The notes under the pieces: model-generated
The model's input: only the letters and a program-made list of their open reading frames with translations
Database searches by the model: none
What the model was told of the DNA's origin: nothing
Position numbers and translations under genes: made by a program
Part shown: piece by piece, positions 43,811 to 54,123 of the stretch
How the letters are laid out: each line of letters begins with the position of its first letter
How positions within the stretch are numbered: the first letter of the stretch is position 1
From: Bacteroidota bacterium
GTDB lineage: Bacteria > Bacteroidota > Bacteroidia > Bacteroidales > F082
Reading direction: 5' to 3'
DNA length: 64,000 bases
NCBI GenBank assembly: GCA_016845105.1
Contig: JAERTF010000164.1
Location: 1-64,000 of the forward strand

Positions 43811-45295
43811 ATGGGAATTTTTGAAAATCTTTGGTTAGGGTTACAGGAATTTGGGCATTTTCTACCCATTTTGATGATGTTCATTGGAGTTATCGTTGGT
43901 ATTATGGTAGGTGTTCTTCCCGGACTATCACCTTCCATTGGTGTGGCACTTATGCTACCTGTAACATTTGGCCTAGATCCAATTAGCGCCCTTGTTTTAC
44001 TTGTGTCTGTTTATTTATCATCCAATTACGGAGGTTCAATTACAGCCATTGCAATTAATACACCGGGTACACCTGGTGCTGTGGCAACAACATTTGATGG
44101 CTATGAGCTGACCAAACAAGGTAAACCATTGCACGCACTTGTAACATCATTAACAGCCTCAACTATAGGCGGATTGGTTGGTACTATTATTCTTATTCTG
44201 TTCTCTGTACCACTTGCATCACTTGCGCTATCCTTCGAATCTTACGAGTATTTCGCTCTTGGAGTATTTGGTTTAACAATAATTTCATCCTTGGCAGGGA
44301 AAAGTCCTTTAAAAGGATTTATTTCTTCAGGCATTGGATTATTGCTTATCACCGTGGGGTTTGATACACAATTACCCTTTTCACGTTTTTCGATGGATAT
44401 ACCTGATCTTGCTGATGGAATAGAATTTATTCCTGCATTAATTGGACTATTTGCTTTAGGAGAGATCTTTTTTAGTATTGAAAAAGGTGATAATCAGAAA
44501 GTAGAGAAAACTACAGCTGTTGATCTATCAAATACCTTGCCCGTTAAGAAACTTCTTAAATTAAAATCATTGGTGTTAAAGTCATCAATTATAGGAACAC
44601 TTGTTGGTTGTATTCCTGGAGCTGGTGGTACAATTGCAACATTTATTGCCTATGATAATGCAAAGAATGCAAGTAAACACCCCGAAGAATTTGGTAAGGG
44701 ATCATTGGAAGGTGTTGCTGCTCCAGAAGCTGCTAATAATGGTTCCGTTGGTGGTGCATTAGTACCTTTGCTTACATTAGGAATACCGGGAAGTGCTTCC
44801 ACTGCTGTTTTGATTGGAGCTCTAATGATTCACAAACTAAACCCTGGACCTGAGCTTTTTAGCAAAGAACCTGGATTAGTCTATGGTATATTTATCAGCC
44901 TATTTTTTGCAAATATCTTTATGTTTTTTGTTGGATTGATGGGAAATAAACTATGGATTAAAATTATTGCCGCACCAAAATCACTATTATATCCAATAAT
45001 CCTTGCTCTATCATTTATAGGTAGTTATTTTATACAAAACTCTGTTTTTGATGTGGGTATTTGTATTGCATTTGGAGTACTTGGTTGGTTACTGAAACGT
45101 GGTGACTTTCCAACAGCACCAGTTATCCTGGGATTAATCCTTGGGAAAATGATTGAAGAAAACCTACGACTATCACTTATAAAAGGAGAATGGCTTGACT
45201 TCTTTACCCGCCCCGGAAGTTTAATTATTATTCTACTTGCTCTTGTTTCATTCTTTTTACCACATATCAAAAGAAAATTAAAGAAAATCAATTAG
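43811..45295 (+). CDS. TctA-family large transporter subunit
   Basis: A 494-residue permease of tripartite tricarboxylate transporters with about 11-12 TM helices. The family motif GVLPGLSPSIGVALMLP lies near residue 32 and its repeat GCIPGAGGTIATFIAYDNAK near 270; PEAANNGSVGGALVPLLTLGIPGS is also typical. It works with the fused TctC-TctB protein encoded just upstream. The Na/Pi symporter gene starts one base after the stop codon, which strongly suggests a shared mRNA. Confidence 0.95.
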   Translation: MGIFENLWLGLQEFGHFLPILMMFIGVIVGIMVGVLPGLSPSIGVALMLPVTFGLDPISALVLLVSVYLSSNYGGSITAIAINTPGTPGAVATTFDGYELTKQGKPLHALVTSLTASTIGGLVGTIILILFSVPLASLALSFESYEYFALGVFGLTIISSLAGKSPLKGFISSGIGLLLITVGFDTQLPFSRFSMDIPDLADGIEFIPALIGLFALGEIFFSIEKGDNQKVEKTTAVDLSNTLPVKKLLKLKSLVLKSSIIGTLVGCIPGAGGTIATFIAYDNAKNASKHPEEFGKGSLEGVAAPEAANNGSVGGALVPLLTLGIPGSASTAVLIGALMIHKLNPGPELFSKEPGLVYGIFISLFFANIFMFFVGLMGNKLWIKIIAAPKSLLYPIILALSFIGSYFIQNSVFDVGICIAFGVLGWLLKRGDFPTAPVILGLILGKMIEENLRLSLIKGEWLDFFTRPGSLIIILLALVSFFLPHIKRKLKKIN

Positions 45296-45296
45296 T

Positions 45297-47012
45297 ATGT
45301 TATTATTATCAAGTATAGGGAACACTACTACTGTTTCCTGGTTTTTTGTATTGATGGGACTTCTAGGTGGCCTGGTTCTATTCCTTTATGGAATGGAAAA
45401 AATGAGTGAGGGGTTGAAAAAGTCAGCCGGTAAAAGAATGAGAAATATTCTATCGGCGCTAACTAATAACCGATTAGTTGGATTAGCTGTTGGTGCATTT
45501 GTAACCATGGTTATACAAAGCAGCAGTGCAACAACTGTAATGCTGGTAAGTTTTGCTCAGGCACAATTACTAACGTTTGGACAAACTTTGGCAGTGATAC
45601 TTGGCGCAAATATTGGAACAACTGTAACGGCTCAGTTAATAGCATTTAAGCTAACAGATTATGCATTTTTAATGATAATAATCGGTTTTGCACTGACCAT
45701 TTTTTCAAAAAAAGATGGGTACAAATATCTTGGAGAATCATTACTCGGTTTTGGTATCCTATTTCTAGGAATGAAAGTAATGTCTGATTCAATGCATCCT
45801 CTAAGGGATTATGAGCCTTTTATTAATATAATGAAAGATCTTGAGAATCCAGTTTATGGACTTATAATTGGTGCAATATTTACTGCGCTCATCCAAAGTA
45901 GTAGTGCATTTACGGGCATAGTTATTGTTTTAGCACAACAAGGTTTGCTAAGTTTAGGGGCAGGAGTACCGTTATTGCTTGGTGCAAATATTGGAACTTG
46001 TATTACAGCCGGATTAGCCAGTTTAGGAGCAACCAGAGAGGCAAAACGTGTTGCTCTGGCACATGTTATTTTCAACACTGCAGGTGCGTTGATCTTTCTT
46101 TTTTGGATACCATATTTTGTAGAACTTGTTAGGTGGATATCTCCAGTTTCGGATGCTACTGGTATGCAAAAATTAGCAGCAGAAACCCCAAGGCAAATAG
46201 CTAATGCACACACATTATTTAATGTAAGTGTTGCGCTGTTGTTTTTACCATTCACTTCGCTGCTCTCAAAAACTGTATTGAAGATTCTTCCTGTTAAAGA
46301 AAACGAAAAAGCTTTGGAAGTAGTAACATGGCACCTTGATGACAAAGCTCTGTCTACACCTGCATTAGCCATCGATTTAAGTCATTCAGAAGTTGGCAGG
46401 ATGGCTAAGATCTTACGAAGAATGCTAAGAGCAATAATTTACCCCATCCTACATGATGATGAAGGAGTTGATAGTACACATAAACATCTCACAGCAATTG
46501 AAGGCATTGAGATGAGGGAGGGTAAAATTGACTTTCTGGATGAGAAAATCACAAATTATCTACTAAAAATTGGAAAGGAAGAATTATCAGAAGATCAAAG
46601 TGCAGAAGTATTTAACCTCATCTCCATTGTAAGATATATGGAAGCCATTGGAGATATTATCAATAGAAATATGTTTCCATTGATAGCAAAGAAAAACGCT
46701 CTTAAGGATAACTTTTCCAAGGAGGGTCAGGAAGAAATTGCGTTATATCATGCAAAGATTTATAAGCAATTGGAACGACTCGAAACTATTTTCTCTGAAA
46801 ATAAATTAAAGAAAGCTAAAAAAATTATCCAAAAGGATTTAAAGTATGCTGATCTGGAAGCTGAATTTAAGATACATCATCTTGAGAGACTGCAAAACAG
46901 AAGGAAAGAATCAATTATTACCCATGAACTTCATATGGACATAATGGATAATCTTAAACAGATAAGTGTATATATCACAGAAATAGCTCGTTCTACAATT
47001 GGTGTTAGGTAA
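45297..47012 (+). CDS. Na+/phosphate cotransporter family protein with PhoU domain
   Basis: A 571-residue NptA/PNaS-type symporter. Two repeats carry the QSSSA signature (FVTMVIQSSSATTVML and FTALIQSSSAFTGIV), each followed by LGANIGT. A C-terminal PhoU-like helical domain (about 365-560) is expected in the cytoplasm and may gate transport or respond to phosphate status. It is the last gene of the run, one base after tctA. It gives the cell a second phosphate importer besides the PiT fusion, driven by sodium. Confidence 0.94.
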   Translation: MLLLSSIGNTTTVSWFFVLMGLLGGLVLFLYGMEKMSEGLKKSAGKRMRNILSALTNNRLVGLAVGAFVTMVIQSSSATTVMLVSFAQAQLLTFGQTLAVILGANIGTTVTAQLIAFKLTDYAFLMIIIGFALTIFSKKDGYKYLGESLLGFGILFLGMKVMSDSMHPLRDYEPFINIMKDLENPVYGLIIGAIFTALIQSSSAFTGIVIVLAQQGLLSLGAGVPLLLGANIGTCITAGLASLGATREAKRVALAHVIFNTAGALIFLFWIPYFVELVRWISPVSDATGMQKLAAETPRQIANAHTLFNVSVALLFLPFTSLLSKTVLKILPVKENEKALEVVTWHLDDKALSTPALAIDLSHSEVGRMAKILRRMLRAIIYPILHDDEGVDSTHKHLTAIEGIEMREGKIDFLDEKITNYLLKIGKEELSEDQSAEVFNLISIVRYMEAIGDIINRNMFPLIAKKNALKDNFSKEGQEEIALYHAKIYKQLERLETIFSENKLKKAKKIIQKDLKYADLEAEFKIHHLERLQNRRKESIITHELHMDIMDNLKQISVYITEIARSTIGVR

Positions 47013-47223
47013 TTGTATTTAGTACTATTTGTTCTTTTTTTCTCCAAATACTCTGTCAAAAAACTTAAAAAGAATTCTTTAATCCGCAATCAAAATATAT
47101 AAAAGCATATCACATTTATAGTATTATTAGTCAATGAAAGAGTTTCATTTAGATTAAACAGTAGGGTTATTTTTTTAATTATTTTCGTGTGTAAATTAGA
47201 TCATAATGCTAACCCTTTAATTC

Positions 47224-49929
47224 ATGAAAAAGCGACTATTCCAATTATTGATAATACTAATATCTTCACAAATAGCAAATGCTCAATTCGGACCTGAAAT
47301 AGTGCTCTCTGAACAATCCAACATCTACAACATTCAACTTGTGGATATGGATAATGATAATTTAGAAGATGTGGTCATATCCAAATACTCGGATGATGAG
47401 TTGGTATGGTTAAAAAATCTCGGAAACGGTTTATTCGGTGAAGAAAAAATTATCCAATCTGTTTTTAGACCATTAGATATTTATTTTGAAGATTTTGACG
47501 GAGACAATGATCTTGACTTTACAGTAAAAGAATTGATCATAGAGTTTCAAAATAATCATTACAAAGTTAATATGTACAAGAATACTCCAACTGGCTATGA
47601 ACCATACGGAGTTATACATATGGATTTAACGGAAAATATACCATCTGATATTGATAATGATGGGGACACAGATTTCGTAGGTTTTGTTGACAATTTAATT
47701 ATCATAAGAAGAAATGATGGGCCATTTATGAATTTCGTAAGGGTACATGTTGATGAATATGCCCACAACATAACAGATATTGACTTGACCGATATCAACG
47801 GAGATGGCTTAACTGATATTGTGGCTTCTCTGAACGGATATTTATCAATAGTTTGGTATGAGAACCTGGGAAATTGCAATTTTTCCCAGAAAAAAACAAT
47901 TGGGTCCAATACCCTATACTACCATGGACCATTGCATTGTGTTGATTACGACAAGGATAACGATAATGATGTCCTATGTATTGGGCCAAGTTTTGCTCCG
48001 CTGTCTTACTATAAAAATGATGGGGCTGATTCAAATTTCGTAGAAATACCAATCATCCATGAAGGAGTATCACAAAACATGGGATGTAATGTGATTGCAG
48101 AAGATTTTGACAATGATGGTGATATGGACATTGTTTATGGAAATAAAACTTATTCTGAAGAATATCATCAGATATTATACTACAATAACCTTGGAAACAA
48201 TACTTTATCTACGCCCATTGTGCTTTCAGAGTATCCAAAGGTTGGCACTCTCCAGGAATTTGATTTTGTTGCGAAAGATTTTGACAAGGATGGTGATAAA
48301 GATTTGTTTTGCATACTAAGCAGAAATATTAGTGTTGTGTGCTATTTTGAAAATTTACTACACGAGCCATACCGTGCAAATGGAAATGTATTTTTTGATG
48401 AAAATATGAATGGAGAAAAGGATTCATCCGAATATGGTCTTCCCAATATCAAGGTACAAGCAAATAGCAATAGTACTTACACATATAACCATGGAAATTA
48501 TAGTATGGCTCTCGAGCCGGGAATACATACGATTAAATTATCTGAACTGGATGACTGGGCTCTTACCTCACAACCCGAATCATATACCATATCAATAACG
48601 GAAATCAACCAAAATGTGAGTGGGTTAAACTTTGGGCTTTTTCCTGCAAATAATAGCACTCACTTACAAGCTGATATTTCATATGGTTTCTCAAGATGTG
48701 ATGACCTTGTAAATATGTGGTTGAGCATTAAAAACAATGGTACATCTACTCCCAATGGTTTGATTGAACTAATATTGGATGATTCCATCAGTTTTATTGG
48801 AGCAGATATAGTTCCAGACTCTATTTTAGGCCAGGCTATATATTGGCATTTTGATAGTCTGTTTTATTGGGAACGAGAGGTGATAAATGCGGAAATACTT
48901 ATGCCCGACTTCAATAGCATTGGCGATACTTTGGTGTCCATTATTAATTGTTATGAAATCGATAAAAACAGTAATTTAACTCTGATGGATGCAGACACAT
49001 TGTCGAGAGTGCTTTTGTGTTCATACGACCCCAATGACAAAGTTGTTTTTCCTAAATCAAAAGGATCCGACGGTATCATCTCTGCTAATCAGGAATTATC
49101 ATATACTATTCGATTTCAAAATACTGGAAATGATACTGCATTCAATATACATGTAATAGATACAATGGATTCGGGTCTTGATATAAATACATTTGAATTT
49201 GTTTTTGCTTCACATCCGGTAGTGGTAAATCACAAACCAAATAATGTAAGTAGTTTCTATTTTGAAAATATCTTATTACCTGACAGTAATACAAATGAAA
49301 TGGGAAGTCATGGATTGATAAAATTCAAGATAAAGCCATCACAGGAAGTGATTCCAAATCAACAAATAGAGAATACTGCTTTTATTTATTTCGACAACAA
49401 CCCTCCTGTTTCAACTAACACCACCACTAATATCATTGAGTGTCCAAACAGGCCACAACCTACTATTACATACGATTGGCCGTACTTATATTGTGATTTG
49501 TCTTGTAATTGTAATGTTTACTGGTATTTAAATGATACGGTTTTGGTAGATACCGTTAGTGAAGTTTTTTACCCAACTATAAATGGTGCCTATTCACTAA
49601 CATTAATTGATACTAACTATTGTAGCATTACATCTAATCAATATGTTTTTAACTCAGCCAATATCAATGATCATTATAATATAAAAGCTAAGATTTTTCC
49701 AAATCCGTCTACATCAGAGGTAAATTTCTTGTTTAACACACAGTTATCAATGCGCGACAAAATCACCATTTATAGTATTACCGGAGCAAAGATTCTGACT
49801 CTTGGAAACCTAATGGGAAACAGCTTTCGGGTTGAAAATAATAACCTAGGAAAAGGTATTTTTATAGCATATTTAGAGAATGATTATAGTAGTACAAAAA
49901 TATTTTTAGGAAAGCTGGTAGTGGAATAA
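47224..49929 (+). CDS. secreted VCBS-repeat protein with DUF11-like region and T9SS sorting domain
   Basis: A 901-residue extracellular protein. After the signal peptide (ending IANAQ) FG-GAP/VCBS units run to about residue 370 (DMDNDNLEDVVI, DINGDGLTDIV, DFDNDGDMDIVYG). An SdrD-B-like unit follows (GNVFFDENMNGEKDSSEYGLPNI). Next is a conserved Bacteroidota domain of the DUF7619/DUF11 type (about 600-740, CSYDPNDKVVFPK through AFIYFDNNPPVSTN). The C-terminal KIFPNPSTSEVNF onward is a T9SS type A sorting domain. Likely a surface adhesin or structural protein. Its 211-base upstream spacer separates it from the transport run. Confidence 0.88.
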   Translation: MKKRLFQLLIILISSQIANAQFGPEIVLSEQSNIYNIQLVDMDNDNLEDVVISKYSDDELVWLKNLGNGLFGEEKIIQSVFRPLDIYFEDFDGDNDLDFTVKELIIEFQNNHYKVNMYKNTPTGYEPYGVIHMDLTENIPSDIDNDGDTDFVGFVDNLIIIRRNDGPFMNFVRVHVDEYAHNITDIDLTDINGDGLTDIVASLNGYLSIVWYENLGNCNFSQKKTIGSNTLYYHGPLHCVDYDKDNDNDVLCIGPSFAPLSYYKNDGADSNFVEIPIIHEGVSQNMGCNVIAEDFDNDGDMDIVYGNKTYSEEYHQILYYNNLGNNTLSTPIVLSEYPKVGTLQEFDFVAKDFDKDGDKDLFCILSRNISVVCYFENLLHEPYRANGNVFFDENMNGEKDSSEYGLPNIKVQANSNSTYTYNHGNYSMALEPGIHTIKLSELDDWALTSQPESYTISITEINQNVSGLNFGLFPANNSTHLQADISYGFSRCDDLVNMWLSIKNNGTSTPNGLIELILDDSISFIGADIVPDSILGQAIYWHFDSLFYWEREVINAEILMPDFNSIGDTLVSIINCYEIDKNSNLTLMDADTLSRVLLCSYDPNDKVVFPKSKGSDGIISANQELSYTIRFQNTGNDTAFNIHVIDTMDSGLDINTFEFVFASHPVVVNHKPNNVSSFYFENILLPDSNTNEMGSHGLIKFKIKPSQEVIPNQQIENTAFIYFDNNPPVSTNTTTNIIECPNRPQPTITYDWPYLYCDLSCNCNVYWYLNDTVLVDTVSEVFYPTINGAYSLTLIDTNYCSITSNQYVFNSANINDHYNIKAKIFPNPSTSEVNFLFNTQLSMRDKITIYSITGAKILTLGNLMGNSFRVENNNLGKGIFIAYLENDYSSTKIFLGKLVVE

Positions 49930-49999
49930 CCTTTTTAACTGTACAATGAATAACACATGCCTTTACTTCATGTTTGATTAAATAAATTTTGTTGAAAAT

Positions 50000-50470
50000 A
50001 TGGCAATTGAGATCGAGAAGAAATTTTTAGTAGTAGGTAATTATAAGGATTTTGCATTGAGCGAAACACGAATTATACAGGGATATATTTCATTAAATCC
50101 CGAACGAACCGTAAGAGTCCGAATAAGAGGAAAAAAGGGATATCTAACTATAAAAGGAGCTGGAAATAAATCGGGGGCAAGCCGGTTTGAATGGGAGAAA
50201 GAAATACCATTAAATGAAGCTAAAGAGCTTATTGAAATTTGCGAAAAAGGAATTATTGATAAAACACGCACAATTGTTCCTGAAAAGTCAGGCCTAATTT
50301 TTGAAGTTGATGAATTTCATGGAGACAATCTTGGATTAACCGTTGCAGAAATTGAACTTCCATCAGAAGATCATTTTTTTGAAAAACCCATATGGCTTGG
50401 TGATGAAGTTACAAATGATTCTAAATATTACAACTCCATGCTTATTAATAATCCATTTAAAAAGTGGTGA
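50000..50470 (+). CDS. CYTH-domain triphosphatase (second copy)
   Basis: A 156-residue CYTH protein, a gap-free paralogue of the one at 41812-42282; about two thirds of residues agree by eye. It keeps EIEKKF, VRVRIRGKKGYLTIKG, RFEWEKEIP and FEVDEFHGDNLGLTVAEIELP, so it should be an active metal-dependent triphosphatase. It stands alone after the T9SS gene and ends seven bases from the convergent stop of the PBP gene. Why two copies persist is not clear; they may differ in regulation. Confidence 0.92.
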   Translation: MAIEIEKKFLVVGNYKDFALSETRIIQGYISLNPERTVRVRIRGKKGYLTIKGAGNKSGASRFEWEKEIPLNEAKELIEICEKGIIDKTRTIVPEKSGLIFEVDEFHGDNLGLTVAEIELPSEDHFFEKPIWLGDEVTNDSKYYNSMLINNPFKKW

Positions 50471-50476
50471 GCAGTT

Positions 50477-52738
50477 TTACTTTTTCTTTTTCCCTTTAAA
50501 GATTTTATCAAAGAACCTTCTTATTCCGCTTTTCTTTTTGGGTTGTTCATCTTTTTTCTTACTCTCAACTTCATGATTCTTTTCAACATCCATATCAGTT
50601 ACCCTGTTTATAAAGCCCTTTAATCCTTTTTCAAAGAAAGGATCGCAATGGATTAGCTCTTCTTTAATATAAATATGAGAAAAATCACTTATATATTTCT
50701 TTGATAAACCCGGGCTCTCTTCAATATCCGATAAGATATGTCCGACAATAGGAAGAGCCAGAGCTGAACCACTACCCAAACCACCCCTAAAATGAACCTC
50801 TGGTGACATAGCTCCAACCCATGTTCCAATAACAATATTAGACGTATAAGCCATAAACCAAGCATCACTATAATTTTGAGCTGTTCCTGTTTTTCCGGCT
50901 AGATCTGAAACTATACCAAACCTATTCCTAAGCTGCTTTGCTGTTCCTTCATTAACAGCTTCTTCAAGTATCACTGTAATCTGATCAGCAATTTTTGTAT
51001 CAATGATCTGGTTTGGCAACTCAACGGAGCATTCATAAATAATATTATCATCAGAATCGAGAATTCTATCAATCATTATAAGATCATCAGAAATAAAACC
51101 ATCATTAGCAAATGCACTATATGCCTTTACCATATCATACAGTGAAGCATCCATAGCTCCCAATGCAATTGAAGGTGTTTCATAAATTGGGGCATCTAAT
51201 CCAAACCTACGAAGCATATCACCAACCTCATCATGACCAGTTTGAAAATACAAGTCCATTGTGGGCAAATTCATCGAGTTTGCAAGTGCATACCATAAAG
51301 CTACAAGGGTATCCTTACTACTACTGTTATCGTAATTTCGCGGGGTCCAACCATCATAATCTTTATATTCAACAACTTCATTACTCAAGTAATCACATGG
51401 AACAAAACTTTTTTCCAGTCCGGAAGCATAAATAAGAGGCTTTATTGTTGAAGCAACCTGACGTTTCGAAAGCACCAAATCATAAGGTAAATACCTGTAA
51501 TTATTGCCACCCACCCAGGATAATACCCTACCTGATTGTGGTTGTGTAATCAGAACTGCAGCATTTAACATAGAGTAATAATGCCAAAGACTATCTGAAA
51601 AACTCATAGGGTTGTTATTGTCCGAATTCCAAGAAAAAACATCACGATTTTTTGTTTCACCAAGTCTTTTTTCACCATATTTATCCCTAACCGAACTATA
51701 CCAATCTTTCTTAATCCTGCTATTTTTCAATTCTTTGTTAAGGAGCTTCTGCATTTTCACCAATTGCTTCTTCACAGAATTTTGTGAAGACTTCTGAAGA
51801 GAAAAATCAAGTGTGGTATAAATTTTCAACCCATCTTTTTCTATATCAACGGTTTCTGGATTTTGATAATTTAGATCATCGATAATTTGCTGTGCTCTTT
51901 TTTTTACATGATAAACAAAGTAACCTGAAGGAGCTTCCTTTTGATAATTTGAGTATGATAATATCAAATCAGAATCCAATAGAGTTTTCATATTCTCTTG
52001 TGATAGATATCCTTCATTAAACATCAATTTGAGAACCTGATTTCGTCGTCGCTTGGCATTTTTAGGATTTAATCGTGGGTTATAGTATGTATTTGCCTTT
52101 AGCAAACCCACCAGTACTGCTGATTCTTGAATGTTTAAATCTTTACAATGTTTCCCAAAGAATCGTAGTGATGCAGCTTCTACTCCAAATACTTCTTCTC
52201 CAAAGGGAACCGAGTTTAAATATAATAATAGTATTTGTTGTTTTGAGAGAACATTTTCCATGCGAACAGCAATAATTGCTTCTTTTAGCTTATTCACAGG
52301 CATTGATAAAAAGCTGTGATCATTTCTGCCATATAGATTTTTAACAAGCTGTTGAGTTAGCGTGCTTCCTCCTCCTGAACTCTTATCGCCCAAGATAATT
52401 GATTTGAATAGAACCCTTAAATAACTGCGTCCATCGTAACCTTCATGTAGGTAAAACCTCTTGTCTTCAGTTGCAACAAGCGCGTTAATCAGATGTTCTG
52501 GAATCTCACTCCAATTTATGTTGGTTCTGTTTTCAGCGAAATATTTTCCAATAATCTCACCATCAATAGCAAATACCAGTGAGGCTTCCTCATTTTGGAT
52601 AGATGATAGTTCTTCTGTAGTTGGAAATGGTCCGAATACCCCGTAGTATACTGCCACAACAAACCCAGCAAAAATAAGTATCCCTGCCAATAACAATAGA
52701 GTCAGCCACTTAAAACACTTCTTGATAAATTTCTTCAT
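50477..52738 (-). CDS. class A penicillin-binding protein (PBP1A-type)
   Basis: A 753-residue bifunctional cell-wall synthase. An N-terminal TM anchor (about 10-33) is followed by a GT51 glycosyltransferase domain with EDKRFYLHEGYDG and GGSTLTQQLVKN. The transpeptidase domain has STIK (active Ser), SMN and KTGT motifs. A basic, Lys-rich tail ends the protein. It polymerises and cross-links peptidoglycan at the outer face of the inner membrane. An in-frame ATG five codons upstream exists, but MKKFIKK fits an N-terminus better. It is convergent with the second CYTH gene. Confidence 0.95.
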   Translation of the reverse strand: MKKFIKKCFKWLTLLLLAGILIFAGFVVAVYYGVFGPFPTTEELSSIQNEEASLVFAIDGEIIGKYFAENRTNINWSEIPEHLINALVATEDKRFYLHEGYDGRSYLRVLFKSIILGDKSSGGGSTLTQQLVKNLYGRNDHSFLSMPVNKLKEAIIAVRMENVLSKQQILLLYLNSVPFGEEVFGVEAASLRFFGKHCKDLNIQESAVLVGLLKANTYYNPRLNPKNAKRRRNQVLKLMFNEGYLSQENMKTLLDSDLILSYSNYQKEAPSGYFVYHVKKRAQQIIDDLNYQNPETVDIEKDGLKIYTTLDFSLQKSSQNSVKKQLVKMQKLLNKELKNSRIKKDWYSSVRDKYGEKRLGETKNRDVFSWNSDNNNPMSFSDSLWHYYSMLNAAVLITQPQSGRVLSWVGGNNYRYLPYDLVLSKRQVASTIKPLIYASGLEKSFVPCDYLSNEVVEYKDYDGWTPRNYDNSSSKDTLVALWYALANSMNLPTMDLYFQTGHDEVGDMLRRFGLDAPIYETPSIALGAMDASLYDMVKAYSAFANDGFISDDLIMIDRILDSDDNIIYECSVELPNQIIDTKIADQITVILEEAVNEGTAKQLRNRFGIVSDLAGKTGTAQNYSDAWFMAYTSNIVIGTWVGAMSPEVHFRGGLGSGSALALPIVGHILSDIEESPGLSKKYISDFSHIYIKEELIHCDPFFEKGLKGFINRVTDMDVEKNHEVESKKKDEQPKKKSGIRRFFDKIFKGKKKK

Positions 52739-52875
52739 AGTATTTATTAACACATTCCAAACGCTATTTTTATAACTGATAGTATAATATTAAAGGATTA
52801 TTGTTTTGATTAATTATTCGTTACTTTGTACCTCAATTGAATTAATCTAAGCAAAACTAACTAAACACATCTATC

Positions 52876-54123
52876 ATGATACTACTTCATAAAAAAACAT
52901 CAACTTATTCACTTGTAATTTTGATGGCCCTTTCAATTTTTATTATTCCATCCTGTACAAAAGATAATAATGATGACCCTATCGTTTATAGTACATATGT
53001 TAGTCATGAATTATTAGTTACTTATTCAAGCGACGGCATTAAGACTCTTTTCCAACAGGTTCAGTTACTTCATCCTGAGGTGGAGGTTCTTATTCAACAA
53101 CTACAATATGATGTAGGTGTTTATAACGTAACATACAATACACCTTTTAATGGTGAAGAAATAGAAGCATCGGGGCTCGTTTGTATTCCTGTAACTGATA
53201 ATGAGGCTTTTCCAATGATTAGTTTTCAAAATGGAACAAATACAGCTCATGCAGAAGCACCCACAGTTGATTATGCAAATACACTATTTAAATACCTTGA
53301 GTCATCTGCATCAATGGGATATATAATGTTAATTCCTGATTATATTGGGTTTGGAAAGTCGGAACAGTTTGTTCATCCATACTTGCATACCGAAAGTACT
53401 GTTTCAACGGTAGAAAACTTAATCATAGCCACAAAGGAAATGCTAAACTCTGGCATTGTTAATACAAAATGGAATAATGATGTTTACCTAATGGGATATT
53501 CGCAAGGAGGATGGGCTACTTTGGCAAGTCATCGTTATCTAACTAACAAAACTGATCTTTCATTTTCTGTTGCAGCTTCATCATGTGGTGCAGGTCCGTA
53601 TAATCTATCAACAGTTCAAAATTTTATGTTTGAAGGCGATACTTATCCACAGCCTGTTTACATGGCATATACAGGTGTTTCATATAGTTCGTTGGGATTA
53701 ATTACAAATCCTTTGACAGATTATTTTAAAGAACCTTATGCAACTCCTTTACCCTCCTATTTTGATGGCACACTTAGTAATGGAGAAATAAATCAATTGC
53801 TCAATGATACTGTATCGGTATTGGTTACAGATTCATTTTTAACGGGAATTAATACCGACCCTTTATATCAAAATTTTAGAAGCGCAATGAGTATGAATAG
53901 CGTTTCAGGATGGAACTCTGAGCAGCCCATCCATCTTTATCATGGAACAGCTGATAATTATGTTCCTCCTACAACTACTGAAGATGTGTTTCAAGAATTT
54001 GTTGATGCAGGAGCATCTGAAAAAGTATCATATTTCCCTCTACAAAATATGAACCACACAACGGCCGCTATTCCTATGGTTGTAAACTCTTTAATTTGGT
54101 TTAACGAATTGGAAAATAAATAA
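52876..54123 (+). CDS. lipase-like alpha/beta-hydrolase lipoprotein
   Basis: A 415-residue lipoprotein (lipobox IIPSC, about C27) with an alpha/beta-hydrolase domain of the secretory lipase/prolyl-oligopeptidase-like kind. The nucleophile S209 is in GYSQGG, the acid in HGTADNYVPP and the His in NMNHTTAA. IPDYIGFGKSE is typical of the group. It probably hydrolyses esters on the cell surface or in the periplasm. A plausible promoter (TTG at 52801, 17-base spacing, TTACTTTG at 52821) precedes it, with one mismatch in the -7 box. Confidence 0.87.
   Translation: MILLHKKTSTYSLVILMALSIFIIPSCTKDNNDDPIVYSTYVSHELLVTYSSDGIKTLFQQVQLLHPEVEVLIQQLQYDVGVYNVTYNTPFNGEEIEASGLVCIPVTDNEAFPMISFQNGTNTAHAEAPTVDYANTLFKYLESSASMGYIMLIPDYIGFGKSEQFVHPYLHTESTVSTVENLIIATKEMLNSGIVNTKWNNDVYLMGYSQGGWATLASHRYLTNKTDLSFSVAASSCGAGPYNLSTVQNFMFEGDTYPQPVYMAYTGVSYSSLGLITNPLTDYFKEPYATPLPSYFDGTLSNGEINQLLNDTVSVLVTDSFLTGINTDPLYQNFRSAMSMNSVSGWNSEQPIHLYHGTADNYVPPTTTEDVFQEFVDAGASEKVSYFPLQNMNHTTAAIPMVVNSLIWFNELENK

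Noticed and set aside
45854..46372. A 172-codon open frame on the minus strand
   Set aside because: Antisense to the Na/Pi symporter gene; composition is that of a shadow frame.
47163..47216. Inverted pair AGGGTTA/TAACCCT before the VCBS gene
   Set aside because: Arms are short and 40 bases apart with no supporting copy elsewhere; expected by chance in this composition.
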